Shown one piece after another: positions 22,246-32,892 of a stretch of DNA of 64,000 nt. Source of the stretch: Scleroderma bovista (Eukaryota > Basidiomycota > Agaricomycetes > Boletales > Sclerodermataceae); NCBI GenBank assembly GCA_037178675.1, contig JAYMGJ010000080.1, positions 1 to 64,000 of the forward strand, written 5' to 3'. Numbering within the stretch: the first letter of the stretch is position 1; every line of letters starts with the position of its first letter. Made by a program: the position numbers and the translations under genes. The notes below the pieces were generated by a model. The model ran no database searches. It saw nothing but the letters and a program-made list of their open reading frames with translations, and was not told where the DNA came from.

Positions 22246-22904
22246 TGGTGTTATTGCTGCCATCAGATTTCACCACACTGCCTCCATTGCGTACTGGCTC
22301 ACTTATTCTATTGGTATGCTACTCCTCTGAGCCCGAGTATTTCCATGACGACACCCATTTGTCCAGCTTAAGACTTTCACCCTACCCCGCTGTCACGCAC
22401 CAAACGTGTTTGGTACTGTGGACATGGAGAAAGTTAGCCGATGAAACTAATGCGAAGAACGCACACCCAAGATCTGTTGAAAGATTGTCCCGACTTGAGG
22501 GATACAGACAGCCCTCGCTATCCATATCACGCAAAGTCATGACTATCCTTATGCGAAGGATGAATACAAGCTTGTCATAGCCATCTATCGCACAAGAATG
22601 ACTATCCTGGAGCAAGAGATGAATGCCATCGTCTGGCAGTCATCCCTCGCACAAGAACCGCCAAGAAGCAGAAGAATCCAAGGATTGGTGATCATTTCAG
22701 TATGAGAGAGGAATGCAACCTACTGCAGTCCAACTCCCATACCAGAACAACCAAAGAAGCAGAAGAAACGATAGAGAAACAAAGGAGAAAAGGAAGAATC
22801 ATTTTTAGCGCCCAAATGTCAAATTTAGGCGCCCAGTGCCGGCATTCCGATATTTTGAATAGCTCCGCCATTTTTGAAGCTATCAATCATGTGACTATAC
22901 CATA

Positions 22905-23366
22905 ATGGAGCCTAGACCGTGGTCTATCTGCCTGTCAAGTTCCGACGTAAATCCGTTCATTTCCCACGGAGATATTCCACCCGCAATCCAGACACCCACT
23001 TCATCACTCACTATGGAGTCCACATTTTCTCTGGAACGTTTCTCCGCTATTGCAGCAGACCTCAACTATGTCCTGCTCTTGGGACAGCCTCTCCCTGAGC
23101 TCCTGTGTACTGTCTGGTACATATCTTCCCAGCCTTCTCCCTCAGTCCCTCTCATTCTCGGTCAGCGCGTTCTCCTCGTCAGTCCTGCGTCGCGCACATA
23201 CTTTGGTCGTCTCAAGTCTATCGTTAGACTTGAAAATTCATACCTGGTCGTCTCTGTGTCTCCTGAGTCCTCTGCATATGGTCCTTTCATCCCAGAGTCC
23301 TGTCACATCCATCTCCCTCTATCATTCATCTCGCTTCCCTGGACACATCAAATCCGCTACTTGTGA
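22905..23366 (+). CDS. ORF of unknown function, 153 aa, possible retroelement remnant
   Basis: An uninterrupted ATG-started frame whose middle reads ERFSAIAADLNYVLLLGQPL and LILGQRVLLVSPASRTYFG. It is Ser- and Pro-rich and shows no recognised domain. It precedes an LTR-like region with a TATA box and polyadenylation signal. It may be part of a decayed retroelement, or chance coding. Confidence 0.25.
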   Translation: MEPRPWSICLSSSDVNPFISHGDIPPAIQTPTSSLTMESTFSLERFSAIAADLNYVLLLGQPLPELLCTVWYISSQPSPSVPLILGQRVLLVSPASRTYFGRLKSIVRLENSYLVVSVSPESSAYGPFIPESCHIHLPLSFISLPWTHQIRYL

Positions 23367-23536
23367 TTCTCTTCCCTGCTATCCCGCAACAAACACGAAT
23401 GAAACAGTGCTCTAGAACCCTTCTTAGAAGCCCTAATAGAGTACAGAACCTTCCCCTTACTGCTCAAGGGAAGACTGCACTTCGGGAGCACCAAATTTCG
23501 CATTTTTGCTCTACAGAAGCTCAATCCAAGGGATTT

Positions 23537-24461
23537 GTGACACTCTGTGACCAGCTGTGACTCTACTTGTCATTCCAGGCCCCCTGACACTGCTCTTCTG
23601 GTTGGATCAATTCTTTTATTATCCCCCAGCCACTCCCATCAGTGGCACTGCTTCAGAAGCTCATCTCCAGATCTAAAGTTCAATCAATCACAGGTTGTGC
23701 TTCCCTTCTGTCTGAGTCACACAGAGTCACTCTGGCTCACTCTGACTCACTCTGCTGCGCATTATTCATCCCCTCTTGGCATTACTAATCCCCATTACTC
23801 CCCTTACCAATCACTTACCAATCATCCTTCAAATCATGCTTATCATGCTGCTTATCAATTCATGACTCATGCCCCTATGATTCATATGCATTATGTCATC
23901 GCATATGCTCATTTAGCTTCAATCTACTCATCCCATGCTTTCCCCCCCTCTCTTTTGGGCCCCATGCAATGATTTTTCCATATTCTTGGTTATGCACCCC
24001 TTTTTACCTATGTTTTTGCTCTTTCCCTTGGCTCAGCAGCTTGTTCAGGCTCTCCCCATCGATGACTCAGCCTGATTACACTGCTTATCAATCGCTTACC
24101 AATTTCTTACCAATTTCTTACCAAGCACTTAGTCATTTGTGCTTACAGGGCCACAGCCCCTCCTGTATATAAACCAGCAGCCAAAGGCTGCAAGGAAGTG
24201 TCTGCTTCCCCCTCAATAAAGCGACCACATTCACTCTCCCTCTCTGTCTATAAGCTCCCTCTTTGTCTTTGGACTTGTAGGTCACTCAGTGCTGGCCTAA
24301 AGCTCCTATATTGCTGTTTATCAGATATATCTTGTATCTGATCATTTCTCTAGGCTGAAGCGCAGTCTAGCATCACTGTCCACTCTATCCCATCACTGTC
24401 CATCGCATTCTTGAAGCAGGAACTGTCCCCTTGCTTCCCCTCTGCTCCATCACTGCTGTTA
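23537..24461 (+). mobile_element. LTR-like region with TATA box and AATAAA
   Basis: A stretch between TGTGACACTC (23537) and CTGTTACA (24461) contains TATATAAA at 24166-24173. AATAAA follows 42 bases later at 24215-24220, the promoter plus polyadenylation layout of an LTR. No matching partner LTR or target-site duplication is visible, and the ends are my guess. It borders the truncated 3' end of the Tnp2 relic. Confidence 0.3.
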
Positions 24462-25006
24462 CACCCCTGTCATCAATCTATCATCGCTTTTCTATCCCAG
24501 GACTCTTCCTAACCACTGTGGCAGGCTGAAGAGGAGTCAATACCATCCCCAGTCGCATTCTATTCCCCATCAGAAGCCCTTCCCTTCCCTCCTGCATCCT
24601 GCCTGAAGGCGTGCAGCACATCCCCCTGAGGAGATTAAATACCAGAAATGCAAAGGAAGACCACCACTCGCATATTGCTGTCATTTGGTGTTGGTTGTTG
24701 GTTGTTCTGACCTCTTCCCTCACTTAGGCGCACAGCGATGAGACATTCTGTGCGATCTACGTCAGAGTCAGTAAGGTGACACCAAATTAGGATGCGAAGT
24801 GCAGCGCAAAGCTTGAGGAAGTTGTTAGGGTCATCCGGATGGAGTGAAAACTTGTCTTGGCTGCCATCAGGGTGGCGATGTCTGCATCTGTGCTTGCCAG
24901 AGAGTGGGGTTGGGGTGGTGGGAGTACATGCCGTTCCCCCTCAGGGAGTCCTTCAACGATCTGCACTGTCGCTTTTCATTTGGCAGCCTTGATAGTCGAG
25001 GGTCAT

Positions 25007-27787
25007 TCAGCCAAAGTCTGAAAGAAAGGGAGTGAATACCTTTCGCTCGGCCTGTTTAGCCTTCTTCTCAGCAGCAAGTCTTGCCTTCTCTGCCTGGCGT
25101 TCAGCTGCAATCCTCAACTTCTCAATCTTCTTTGCCTCCGCTGCTGCAGTCTGCTCTTGTGTAATTTGTGCCTTGGCCGCTGCATAAGCCTCTTTGCCTT
25201 GTTTCTTGGCTTCTGCAAGGGTTTTATGCTCATCCGCCTTCTGAGAAGCTTCACGTTCTTTATCAGCCTCAATCTGGGCAATTGTTGAAATGCACTGGGT
25301 CAGTACTTCATTACCACTACGTGTTTGCAAGCAGGAGGCCCAAAGTTGGGGAATCTGCGGGTGCGAGATGAGAAAGGAAGGTGGTAGGTATGGAAGTACA
25401 TACCACGACTGGGCCATACACAGTGGATAGAAGTAACCACTGATCAGCAGTGAGGGACCCTCCTGAAGGCATGCCAATGTCCATTGGTAGTTTGCTGCAG
25501 GATGTTGGCACGATGAACTAAATTTCAAAGCTCAGCGCACAAAGGAACAAAGAAAATAGTTACATCAGCGAGCATTGTATGGAGAGCGTCTAGTTCATGA
25601 TTTGCATGAAGGATCTTGTGCTGGACCCATATGCCATAGAAGTGAGTTTTGACAAGGCCTGCGAGGGGTGAGTGCATGTCAATATTAATGCCTCAAATGA
25701 AGACGGTATGTACCGAGGAAGAGGTTGTGCATTGGATCAATAACAATCTGTTCGACTAAATTGAAGTAAGGCAGACGAGAAAGCTGAGTATAACGGGTCG
25801 CATGATCCTTCACGAAGTTCTTGCGAGCAGTGGGCATGCGTAATTGTCGATACTCTTCGCCAAGCCGTCGATGTTCTTCATTTGTGCGAGGGCGAAAAGC
25901 TGCAGGGAGTGAGGCCATGATACACTTGGGAGAGATGAGCAATGCACCTCCTTCCTGAAAAGCGGTCGGTTTTCCCTTATCACGCACTGTTATCCAACAA
26001 AGGGTGCAGAAGTTAGTGTGGGAGTGGGACGCAAAGCCTCCGATTTTATGGGCAGCAGGCTTATCGCAAACGACAGCCACGAGGATAATGCGCACCAAAC
26101 GACCTGATTTAATCAATGAACATGTGATCTATTACAGGGTTAGGGCAGGCTCACCTTCTGGTCTGGATTCTGTAGGGATGGTGATGCCATCTTGCCATAG
26201 TCATAGTAGGTCCGAAATGATGGGACGTAAAAAGCGTTGAATCTCATCGGGATTTTGTTCCTTGGGACCGGGGAGTATGCTTGTACACATGAGGTTTGAT
26301 GTCCGATAGCTAGTAAATCAAATATGGGGTATCAGATACATGCAAATAAGACGCACTGATATTCGGGTGGTAAGTTGCAAATAGAGAATGACGTGGGACA
26401 CGATGAATGCAACGGAGCGATGTTGCTGCGTATGTACGAAAACCTATGACTAGGTTTAACCAGATGAAAAAAGTGCTATATGATACATACCAATCAATAC
26501 CGAGATTAACTCCAATGCGCAGCTTGCCGTTGGGGCCATTCTTCTCATTTGGTAAGTTTGAGAAAAAAAGAGTACCATCTGGAGCCTTGAGGTTAAGGTG
26601 ACACGTGTTACCATCAAAGATGTCGCCATATTCACCCGACTTGCATGGCTTGATGCGCCAATCATCTAGGAGGGCATCAATGCCAGGGAGCTTGAGAACA
26701 GATTCGATTTGATCTGATAGCGAGAGATAAGGGTACTTGATGACCAGTGTTTTCACGGAGCGTTGATTTCCTCTTTTCGTATGATCTGGTAAAAGATGTT
26801 GCAGGTAGGACACGCATCTTGCATGTGTTTGGAGCTAGAGGAAGGAAATACATCCCGGCAAGTGGGACAAACCGGGAGTACCTCTATATGGGGGTCAACA
26901 CCAAGGGTACGCGTCGCAGATTGAAGAGTGATGAAGGGTGGGGTTGCAGCTGGATTGAAAAATGTAAGTAAACATGCCAGAAATGTGAGGAGTGCATTGC
27001 AAGCAATACGTGGCAGGTGGAATTGATGATGGAGCCAGGAAACCATCGCATAGATGACCAAGAGGTAGTTGGGGAGTTGCTGAATGTCGGCACTTTGCCT
27101 GGCGTGATGTTCAGCCACAAAGGGGTCGGGATCGTCTTCGCTGGGTCCCGCAAGAAGAGGGCCCGTGGGTGTTGCATATTCGTCATCGTGGTCGGCATTG
27201 TCTGCTAGAGGGTCTTCTTCGTTGCGATCCTCCTGATCTTCATGTCCATCCAGGGCTAGTTGCTCTTGTTGAACTTCTTTGATGATGTGGGACATGACCC
27301 GCTCAAACCGCCTTTGCTCTGGATCAGGGGGGATCTGGTGAGTGAGATATGAGGTCAGGGGTTGGGCAATGGCCGCCGATCTTGTGTGGTACTCTTTGTA
27401 GTAGTTGACCGCCTCAAGCATTGACTCGGGGCTGCGGAAATTAGGACCCAGATTTGGTAGGGCCCTGCTATAGGTCGGGATGTCAAGATCTTCGCTCGAG
27501 GTACCATGGTCAAGCATCTCCTGCTCGACAGGTAAATCTGACATGGAAGGGGGATCAGTGAAGTCAAAATGAAGTGGTAGCGGTGCTGGTGGGTCATGTA
27601 AATGGATCGGAAAGGTCAGCGAGACCGGTCCTGTGATGGGTTTTGCAGATGGGACAAGACGTCTCTGCACATTTTGTTGCGAGACAGTCTGGTTCTTGAG
27701 GTCTGCCCTCTCGTGATTGCGCTTGGTGTTTGCTGGGACAAGCGCCCCTTTACACTTGTAGGTTGTACAGTTGCACCGGACGAGCAT
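25007..27787 (-). pseudogene. Tnp2 (CACTA/Plavaka-like) transposase relic
   Basis: Minus strand, from MLVRCNCTTYKC. The expected landmarks appear in order: VCPTCRDVFP and ACPTC cysteines, SLSDQIESVLKLPG, RIGVNLGIDW, then across an intron SYIRSNIAPLHSSCP, GGFASHSHTNFCTLCW and VIDPMHNLFLG, ending in a coiled coil (EADKEREASQKADEH). These are typical of Tnp2-domain transposases of Agaricomycetes. Two lesions are visible. One is a frame change just after ACPTC near 26,785. The other is an in-frame TGA at 26201-26203 in the segment encoding SDLL-LWQDGI. The 3' part beyond 25,007 is unrecognisable. The copy is therefore dead and truncated. Confidence 0.8.
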
Positions 27788-27894
27788 ATATGGAGGTTTA
27801 TGACGAGGGAAAGGTGAAGTCGAGGGAGTCGAGGCAAAGGTGTGTCACTTAGAGAACGGTCACATGACGATTTTGATTTCTCAAGACATGTGGG

Positions 27895-28133
27895 TGTTGA
27901 AGTCGCACGTGCACCCGGCGTAAACCGTCGACGAAGTGCGCACAAGACTGCGACCCATATTAGTGTAGACTTAGTAATAGTCCTCTTTAGAGTAGATGTT
28001 ACATGTCACATGTCACGTGTCACAGTCACGTGTCACACTATTTGTTGTATATAAACAGCGGACATCGCTTATATAATATAACAGCTCTTAACCAGCTACC
28101 GCTACCATCTCTGGTTGTGCACTCCACCCAACA
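27895..28133 (-). mobile_element. Solo LTR, copy 2, inverted relative to copy 1 (239 bp)
   Basis: Read on the minus strand it starts TGTTGGGTGG and ends TTCAACA, with the same order of words as 9234-9455. It has a few extra bases in a run of cacgtgac/catgtgac repeats. No internal retroelement sequence adjoins it. It lies about 110 bp upstream of the start of the Tnp2 relic. No clear target-site duplication (flanks gtggg and ggtga). Confidence 0.8.
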
Positions 28134-29407
28134 GGTGAGTTGGAGTAGCAGTTCCTCTACGTACATAGGTATTGCTTCAACAGTGGGCACAGGCTTAAGG
28201 GATTTAATATGTTGAGCTACCAACTTCAAAATTCAATCTTAACGCGCTTTGGTTCAACTTTCTCCTTCTCTTGCTTCCTCTGTGAATGTTAACTAAGTAA
28301 GTAGTTGAGGGATGTTAGTAGAAAATATACCTTTCGTATGTTTGCGACAGCAGCTTCAAATTCTTGTGTGCTCTCTGGTTCTGTGTCGGAGGCGTCTGGA
28401 TGTCCAGGGTGCATTTGCCTGATCAGGTCAGTACTGCGAGAATAAAACAAAGAGAAAAGATGAGCGAGATGGACAGAAGCGTGTATCCTGACATCCGGAT
28501 AATTCCCCCCATGAAGAATGATCCAACACCGGAAGGACGAGCCCGCTTGTCAATGGAAGTTGTACCACCCATAATGGCTTGTAAAAATCGGATGAATGGA
28601 TCGGAATAACTGCGAGGTCAGGAAAGAAAAGCTAGAAGAAGGTGGGGGAGTTAAGAGTGGGTTACATATGAAGCTTGGAGGTTAGATGTAGGGTTGTTGA
28701 CGAGCTGATGTCTCAGTTGATAATTCTTGACGTTATGGATAATGTCGAACCACCCTGATGTAAAGCATGGGAACCGTCAAAAGTACGGATTTCCGATAAG
28801 TATATATGGGTGATACCACTTCCCGGCTACATGCATCGTTTCTTGGCAAGCGCTTACTTACTATCATACTGCGAAACATCCGACGATTGAGGCTAATAAA
28901 CATTAACACAACGAAGAGCCGGAGCGAAGGGTGCACCGGTGAACGAGCAACCTCTGAAGCAAATTTGCTGGTGGCGTTACGACAGCCTTGTTATCTCCGA
29001 GGAATCCGACTCCAAGTACTTACCACATATATGCCCAAGCAAGGACTTGTGATTATAATTAACACGCCACGAGCGAAAAGGGGTTTGCTCCTGTCTACCT
29101 TTTTATAAATCAGCGTCCACAGTGAACGATTCCCTGGGTAGGGTCCATTGCATCACGGTGCAGTGCTTCGTCGATGGGTGCAACCCAGGGATAATCGAAT
29201 CACCAATCCGTAACAGCACTAAAGGTGATGTATTCGTACATGGAACGCACGCACCCGAATTATTCGTAGAGGTGAACAACGGACACGAAGATCATGCGTG
29301 GAGACAGTGCGGAGGTTACGAGTGGGAGTCGCTACGCTGGTTCTGGTCACTCAGTTTGCCATTCCGCAGGGACCCTAATCATCTATTTACGGATTAAACC
29401 GCACGTT
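28134..29407. other. Intergenic stretch, no recognisable gene
   Basis: Short unsupported open frames only, for example 28806-29108 and 29122-29397. No conserved motif is seen. This is the boundary between the element-rich left part and the host-gene part. Confidence 0.5.
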
Positions 29408-31043
29408 TCAGTCCATTGTCCTGCCAATTAACGAGCGAAGCGAGCCGAAACTTCTCGTAGCACATACCTGTTCAGATTAACGCCGCCTTTCCTATTCGCC
29501 TCTGATTTCAACAGCCCATCCAGGACCTGAATTTCCACCAAAGGTCCCCCTGCATCTCCCTCCGACCCTACCGTGTCTAACATACGTCGACTCAAGTCAA
29601 GACATGCACGAGCTTGTTTGAGCAGGCTCGTCCTTGAAATCTCATTGAGGGACCCTACGCTTTCTAAAGTAATGATGGCGTTCCACGCAGTCTTGGCCAT
29701 TTCCAGTGCGTGCATACCTAGACGTTGTCAATCCTCTCCGCATTGGTGAAGAGGAAACGACTGCGTACCAATCTGCGGATAATTCGGAGGATAAATCAAC
29801 ACATAAAACGCCAACACCGCCAGACCCGTCTCCTGTGCGACTTCCAATGGACCATCATGCGAAGCATTTCTAAACAGCTCGCAAAGCTTCGCGAGAAGTG
29901 ATTCTCGGAGAATATTTTGTAGTTCTCGTGGAAAAGTGCTAGGATCGGGAGGGGTGTCTGGTAAGCCAATTATTGGATTGTCTGATATGACTGTTGGGAA
30001 AACATGTCGGCGTAGAGCGGTACAGTGTGCTGAAATGTCTTCGAGATCTATTGGGGATTGCTGAGGCATTACGCCGTCAAAAGCTCGACAAGAAGCACAT
30101 GTGCATGTAAAGCCATAGGTAAATTTGAACATTTTCTGGCGCGTTTCCAAGAGGGCAGGATCAACATATGGAATGAGAATCTGTAGTTTGATGTAAGTCA
30201 ACAATATGATACGACAGGCTCCGTTCACCTCTTCGTCTGGTGAGACATCACGAATCGCAACGACAGCCATCTGTACCTCTGCTGCGGAAGTAAAGATATA
30301 TTTGGCAATAGCATTCGGAAGACAGGAGTGGTTGAAGAGCCGGCTTGCAAGAGGGAATATCCCGTGTGCGATAGTCGTGAAATGACTATGAATTGTGAAG
30401 TTGTTGTTTCCAAATCGCGAAAACAGCTCGCCAGGATCGGCGCGTGGATTATAATTCGTCGTAAGTGGACACGTTGGCACGTAAATTCTCTCTGACACCG
30501 GTCCCGGTAACAATGACCTAAAAGTATCCACCTCTGTCATATCAGTCTCCTCCGCGTCCCTCGCTGACAACTCTGCGAGTAAATGGGTAAGGAGCATCGC
30601 GTCGAGCTTTTCGTGAGACTCGAGTTGGGAAAATTGGCGAGATGCGCTGTACTTGTTAAAATTCTTGCAATACTTTTTATGCGTGCGCCAGTGCGCGGTC
30701 TGACCTTGTAATGTTCCATGATAGTAGGAGTGTGGTACATCATGTGTGGATCATGCGTACATTTAGTGTCACAGTACCAATAGGAAATGCATCCTGTACA
30801 TCTTCGGAGAGGATTCTGGTTCGGATCTGGGATGCACAAGCAGAAGTCACATCGGAGGCTCTTTTCAGCTGGGAGTAGAACCTTGCACAAGCAAGGGATC
30901 GTGAGGATCGTTGTACCGGCGGATAGCTTGGTGGTTGCGACGGTCTTGTTGCGTGCAGTGGGGTGAGGCTGCAGTGCGAGGTTCTGTGGAACAGTGATAT
31001 GGCACTCGGATGTCATGAAGTAAGTCCAAGTACTATCGTCCAC
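29408..31043 (-). CDS. SET and MYND domain protein (SMYD-like lysine methyltransferase)
   Basis: Exons 30761-31043, 30229-30704, 29769-30180, 29468-29717 and a 13-nt last exon at 29408-29420 give 477 residues. If the last intron is retained the frame ends at 29428 instead. The MYND zinc finger is complete only after splicing: CDFC...CTGC...WYCDTKC, then AHWRTHKKYC. The SET core has RLFNHSCLPNA and DEEILIPYVDP, and the Cys-rich post-SET is TCTCASC. A C-terminal helical region with IGMHALEMAKTAWN is TPR-like. SMYD proteins methylate lysines on histones or other proteins using S-adenosylmethionine. It is divergent from the F-box gene, with about 130 bp between starts. Confidence 0.88.
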
Positions 31044-31173
31044 GTGACTGCTTCAGAATCTGATCTGATTTTTTACTTTATCAGGGTCACTGTTGGAACT
31101 TGGAAACGCTGAACAAGCGCGTGAGTGATCCTTGGTTCGAGGTTCACGGACTACTCTGATATTCCAGCAGGTG

Positions 31174-32892
31174 ATGATGGGAATTATCCAATGTACAGAA
31201 GGCGGAAGACCAGACACTATTCTCGAGAACAACCCTTTTGTCCCTCCTCCAACCAGCTCATGTCCGATCAGTCGTCTTCCTCCGGAGCTCCTTTCTCTCG
31301 TTTTTGAACATGGGGTTTCGACCAACGATGACCCATATGACGATGATGAAGTAACTGCCCAGTTTTGGAACGATTTTGGAGATGTCCAGGACGAACATAG
31401 GACAGAGGATAGGGATAGAGACTTGGACTCGGACTTAGATTCGGACTCGGACTCGGATCCCGAATCAGAGGAGTCAGATTCATCTGAATCCCTCGATTTT
31501 GAGGACTGGCCTCCATTCGAAATTCTCGTATCTCACGTTTGCAAACATTGGCGCACTGTCGCTCTCGAAACCCCTTCACTCTGGACAACGGTCGACGTAT
31601 CTTGCGATGAACGTCCTCCATACGAGCGTGTTGCCACTTATCTAGAACGCAGCAAGAGTCTTTCTCTGAGCATTCGCATTGATTGCGAGCCACCCGACGA
31701 CGACTTCTACGTAAACGATGAAGAAGAACCTCGACCACTCTCTGTTGCTGAACTCTGGGAACTTCTCGAACTCCTGATTCCCCATGTTCCGAGATGGGGA
31801 TTTGTGAGGATGGATGCCGCCTCTTATGAGCACATGTATACTTTCCTCGAGGCCGTTTCCGCACAATCTATTCCTCCGGCTGCGCAACTCCAAAGGTTGC
31901 AGCTATATCATCACGAAGACATGGAAACGGATGAAGTAACTACATTTGCAAAGCCGGATTTATTGAGTCACTTCACGCTTTTCGGTGGTTCTGCTCCGTG
32001 TCTACGGAGCGTTGCTCTATGGGGCGTGCACGTTAACTGGAGTCAAGCTTGGCTGCAGTCCGCTTCGAATCTCACAGAACTTGAACTCGCATACCATTCA
32101 GAAGATGTTCGTCCCACTTGGGCGGCATTTTCTTCGATGCTTCGCAATGCACCTGCCCTTAAAACACTCAACCTATGTTCATCTGGTCCATCTGGTCCTC
32201 CTGTCGGGTGGATAATTGACCCCAGTTCGGTAGATTGGACAGAGGGTATCAATTCCTCTATATTGCTCAGCAACCTGTCAGAACTCGTCCTCGCATTTCT
32301 TCCTTCATATTATGCTGTCGGGCTTCTCCGCAGGCTCTGCACTCCTGCACTTAAAAAACTGGTTCTTGACTTCGACAGTGGGGAATATGATGATCTTGTT
32401 TCCCAGCTAGTGGGACCAGCTACTCTAATGGCACCCTCGTTCAATGGTCAACCTCGCAATTTACTCAGATCGCTTGAGAATCTGAAGCTCGCTGGCCTTC
32501 CTTGTAGCCCCAACAACGTGGACTTGCTTTATGATGAATTAGTTAATCTTAAGACACTCCATTTATCAATGACACACCTCTCACGGCGATTCCTCGAGGC
32601 CCTCCTCTCCCCATCGTGCACAGTCCTTCCTGCGTTGGAGACTCTCTATATATCTGACGTTGATGGCGAAGAACTTCGATTATTGGTCACCCAGAGAAAA
32701 GATTTGGGACTACCGCTGAAAACAGTTTACACGGAGGAATCTCCGGATATAGACCCAGACGATGTGGCGTGGCTGAGAGCTAATCTGGACAAGTTCGATT
32801 TTTTCGAGGGGAGCGATGATGAAGAAATAGACGTGATAGACATTGCCGCTGAGGGTGATGATGACAATGATTGGTCCGATGTGAGTGAGTAA
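31174..32892 (+). CDS. F-box protein with leucine-rich-like C-terminus
   Basis: Single-exon frame of 572 residues from ATG 31174 (in-frame TTG codons upstream are ignored). An F-box-like motif starts near residue 31 (CPISRLPPELLSLVFEHG). An acidic Asp/Ser/Glu insert splits it from its second half (LVSHVCKHWRTVALETPSLW), the usual layout of agaric F-box proteins. Leucine-rich, irregular repeats follow, and the tail is very acidic (EIDVIDIAAEGDDD). Such proteins bring substrates to SCF ubiquitin ligases through Skp1. The target is unknown. Confidence 0.85.
   Translation: MMGIIQCTEGGRPDTILENNPFVPPPTSSCPISRLPPELLSLVFEHGVSTNDDPYDDDEVTAQFWNDFGDVQDEHRTEDRDRDLDSDLDSDSDSDPESEESDSSESLDFEDWPPFEILVSHVCKHWRTVALETPSLWTTVDVSCDERPPYERVATYLERSKSLSLSIRIDCEPPDDDFYVNDEEEPRPLSVAELWELLELLIPHVPRWGFVRMDAASYEHMYTFLEAVSAQSIPPAAQLQRLQLYHHEDMETDEVTTFAKPDLLSHFTLFGGSAPCLRSVALWGVHVNWSQAWLQSASNLTELELAYHSEDVRPTWAAFSSMLRNAPALKTLNLCSSGPSGPPVGWIIDPSSVDWTEGINSSILLSNLSELVLAFLPSYYAVGLLRRLCTPALKKLVLDFDSGEYDDLVSQLVGPATLMAPSFNGQPRNLLRSLENLKLAGLPCSPNNVDLLYDELVNLKTLHLSMTHLSRRFLEALLSPSCTVLPALETLYISDVDGEELRLLVTQRKDLGLPLKTVYTEESPDIDPDDVAWLRANLDKFDFFEGSDDEEIDVIDIAAEGDDDNDWSDVSE

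Noticed and set aside
31132..31173. N-terminal extension of the F-box protein
   Set aside because: It would need a TTG start; the first ATG at 31174 is used instead.
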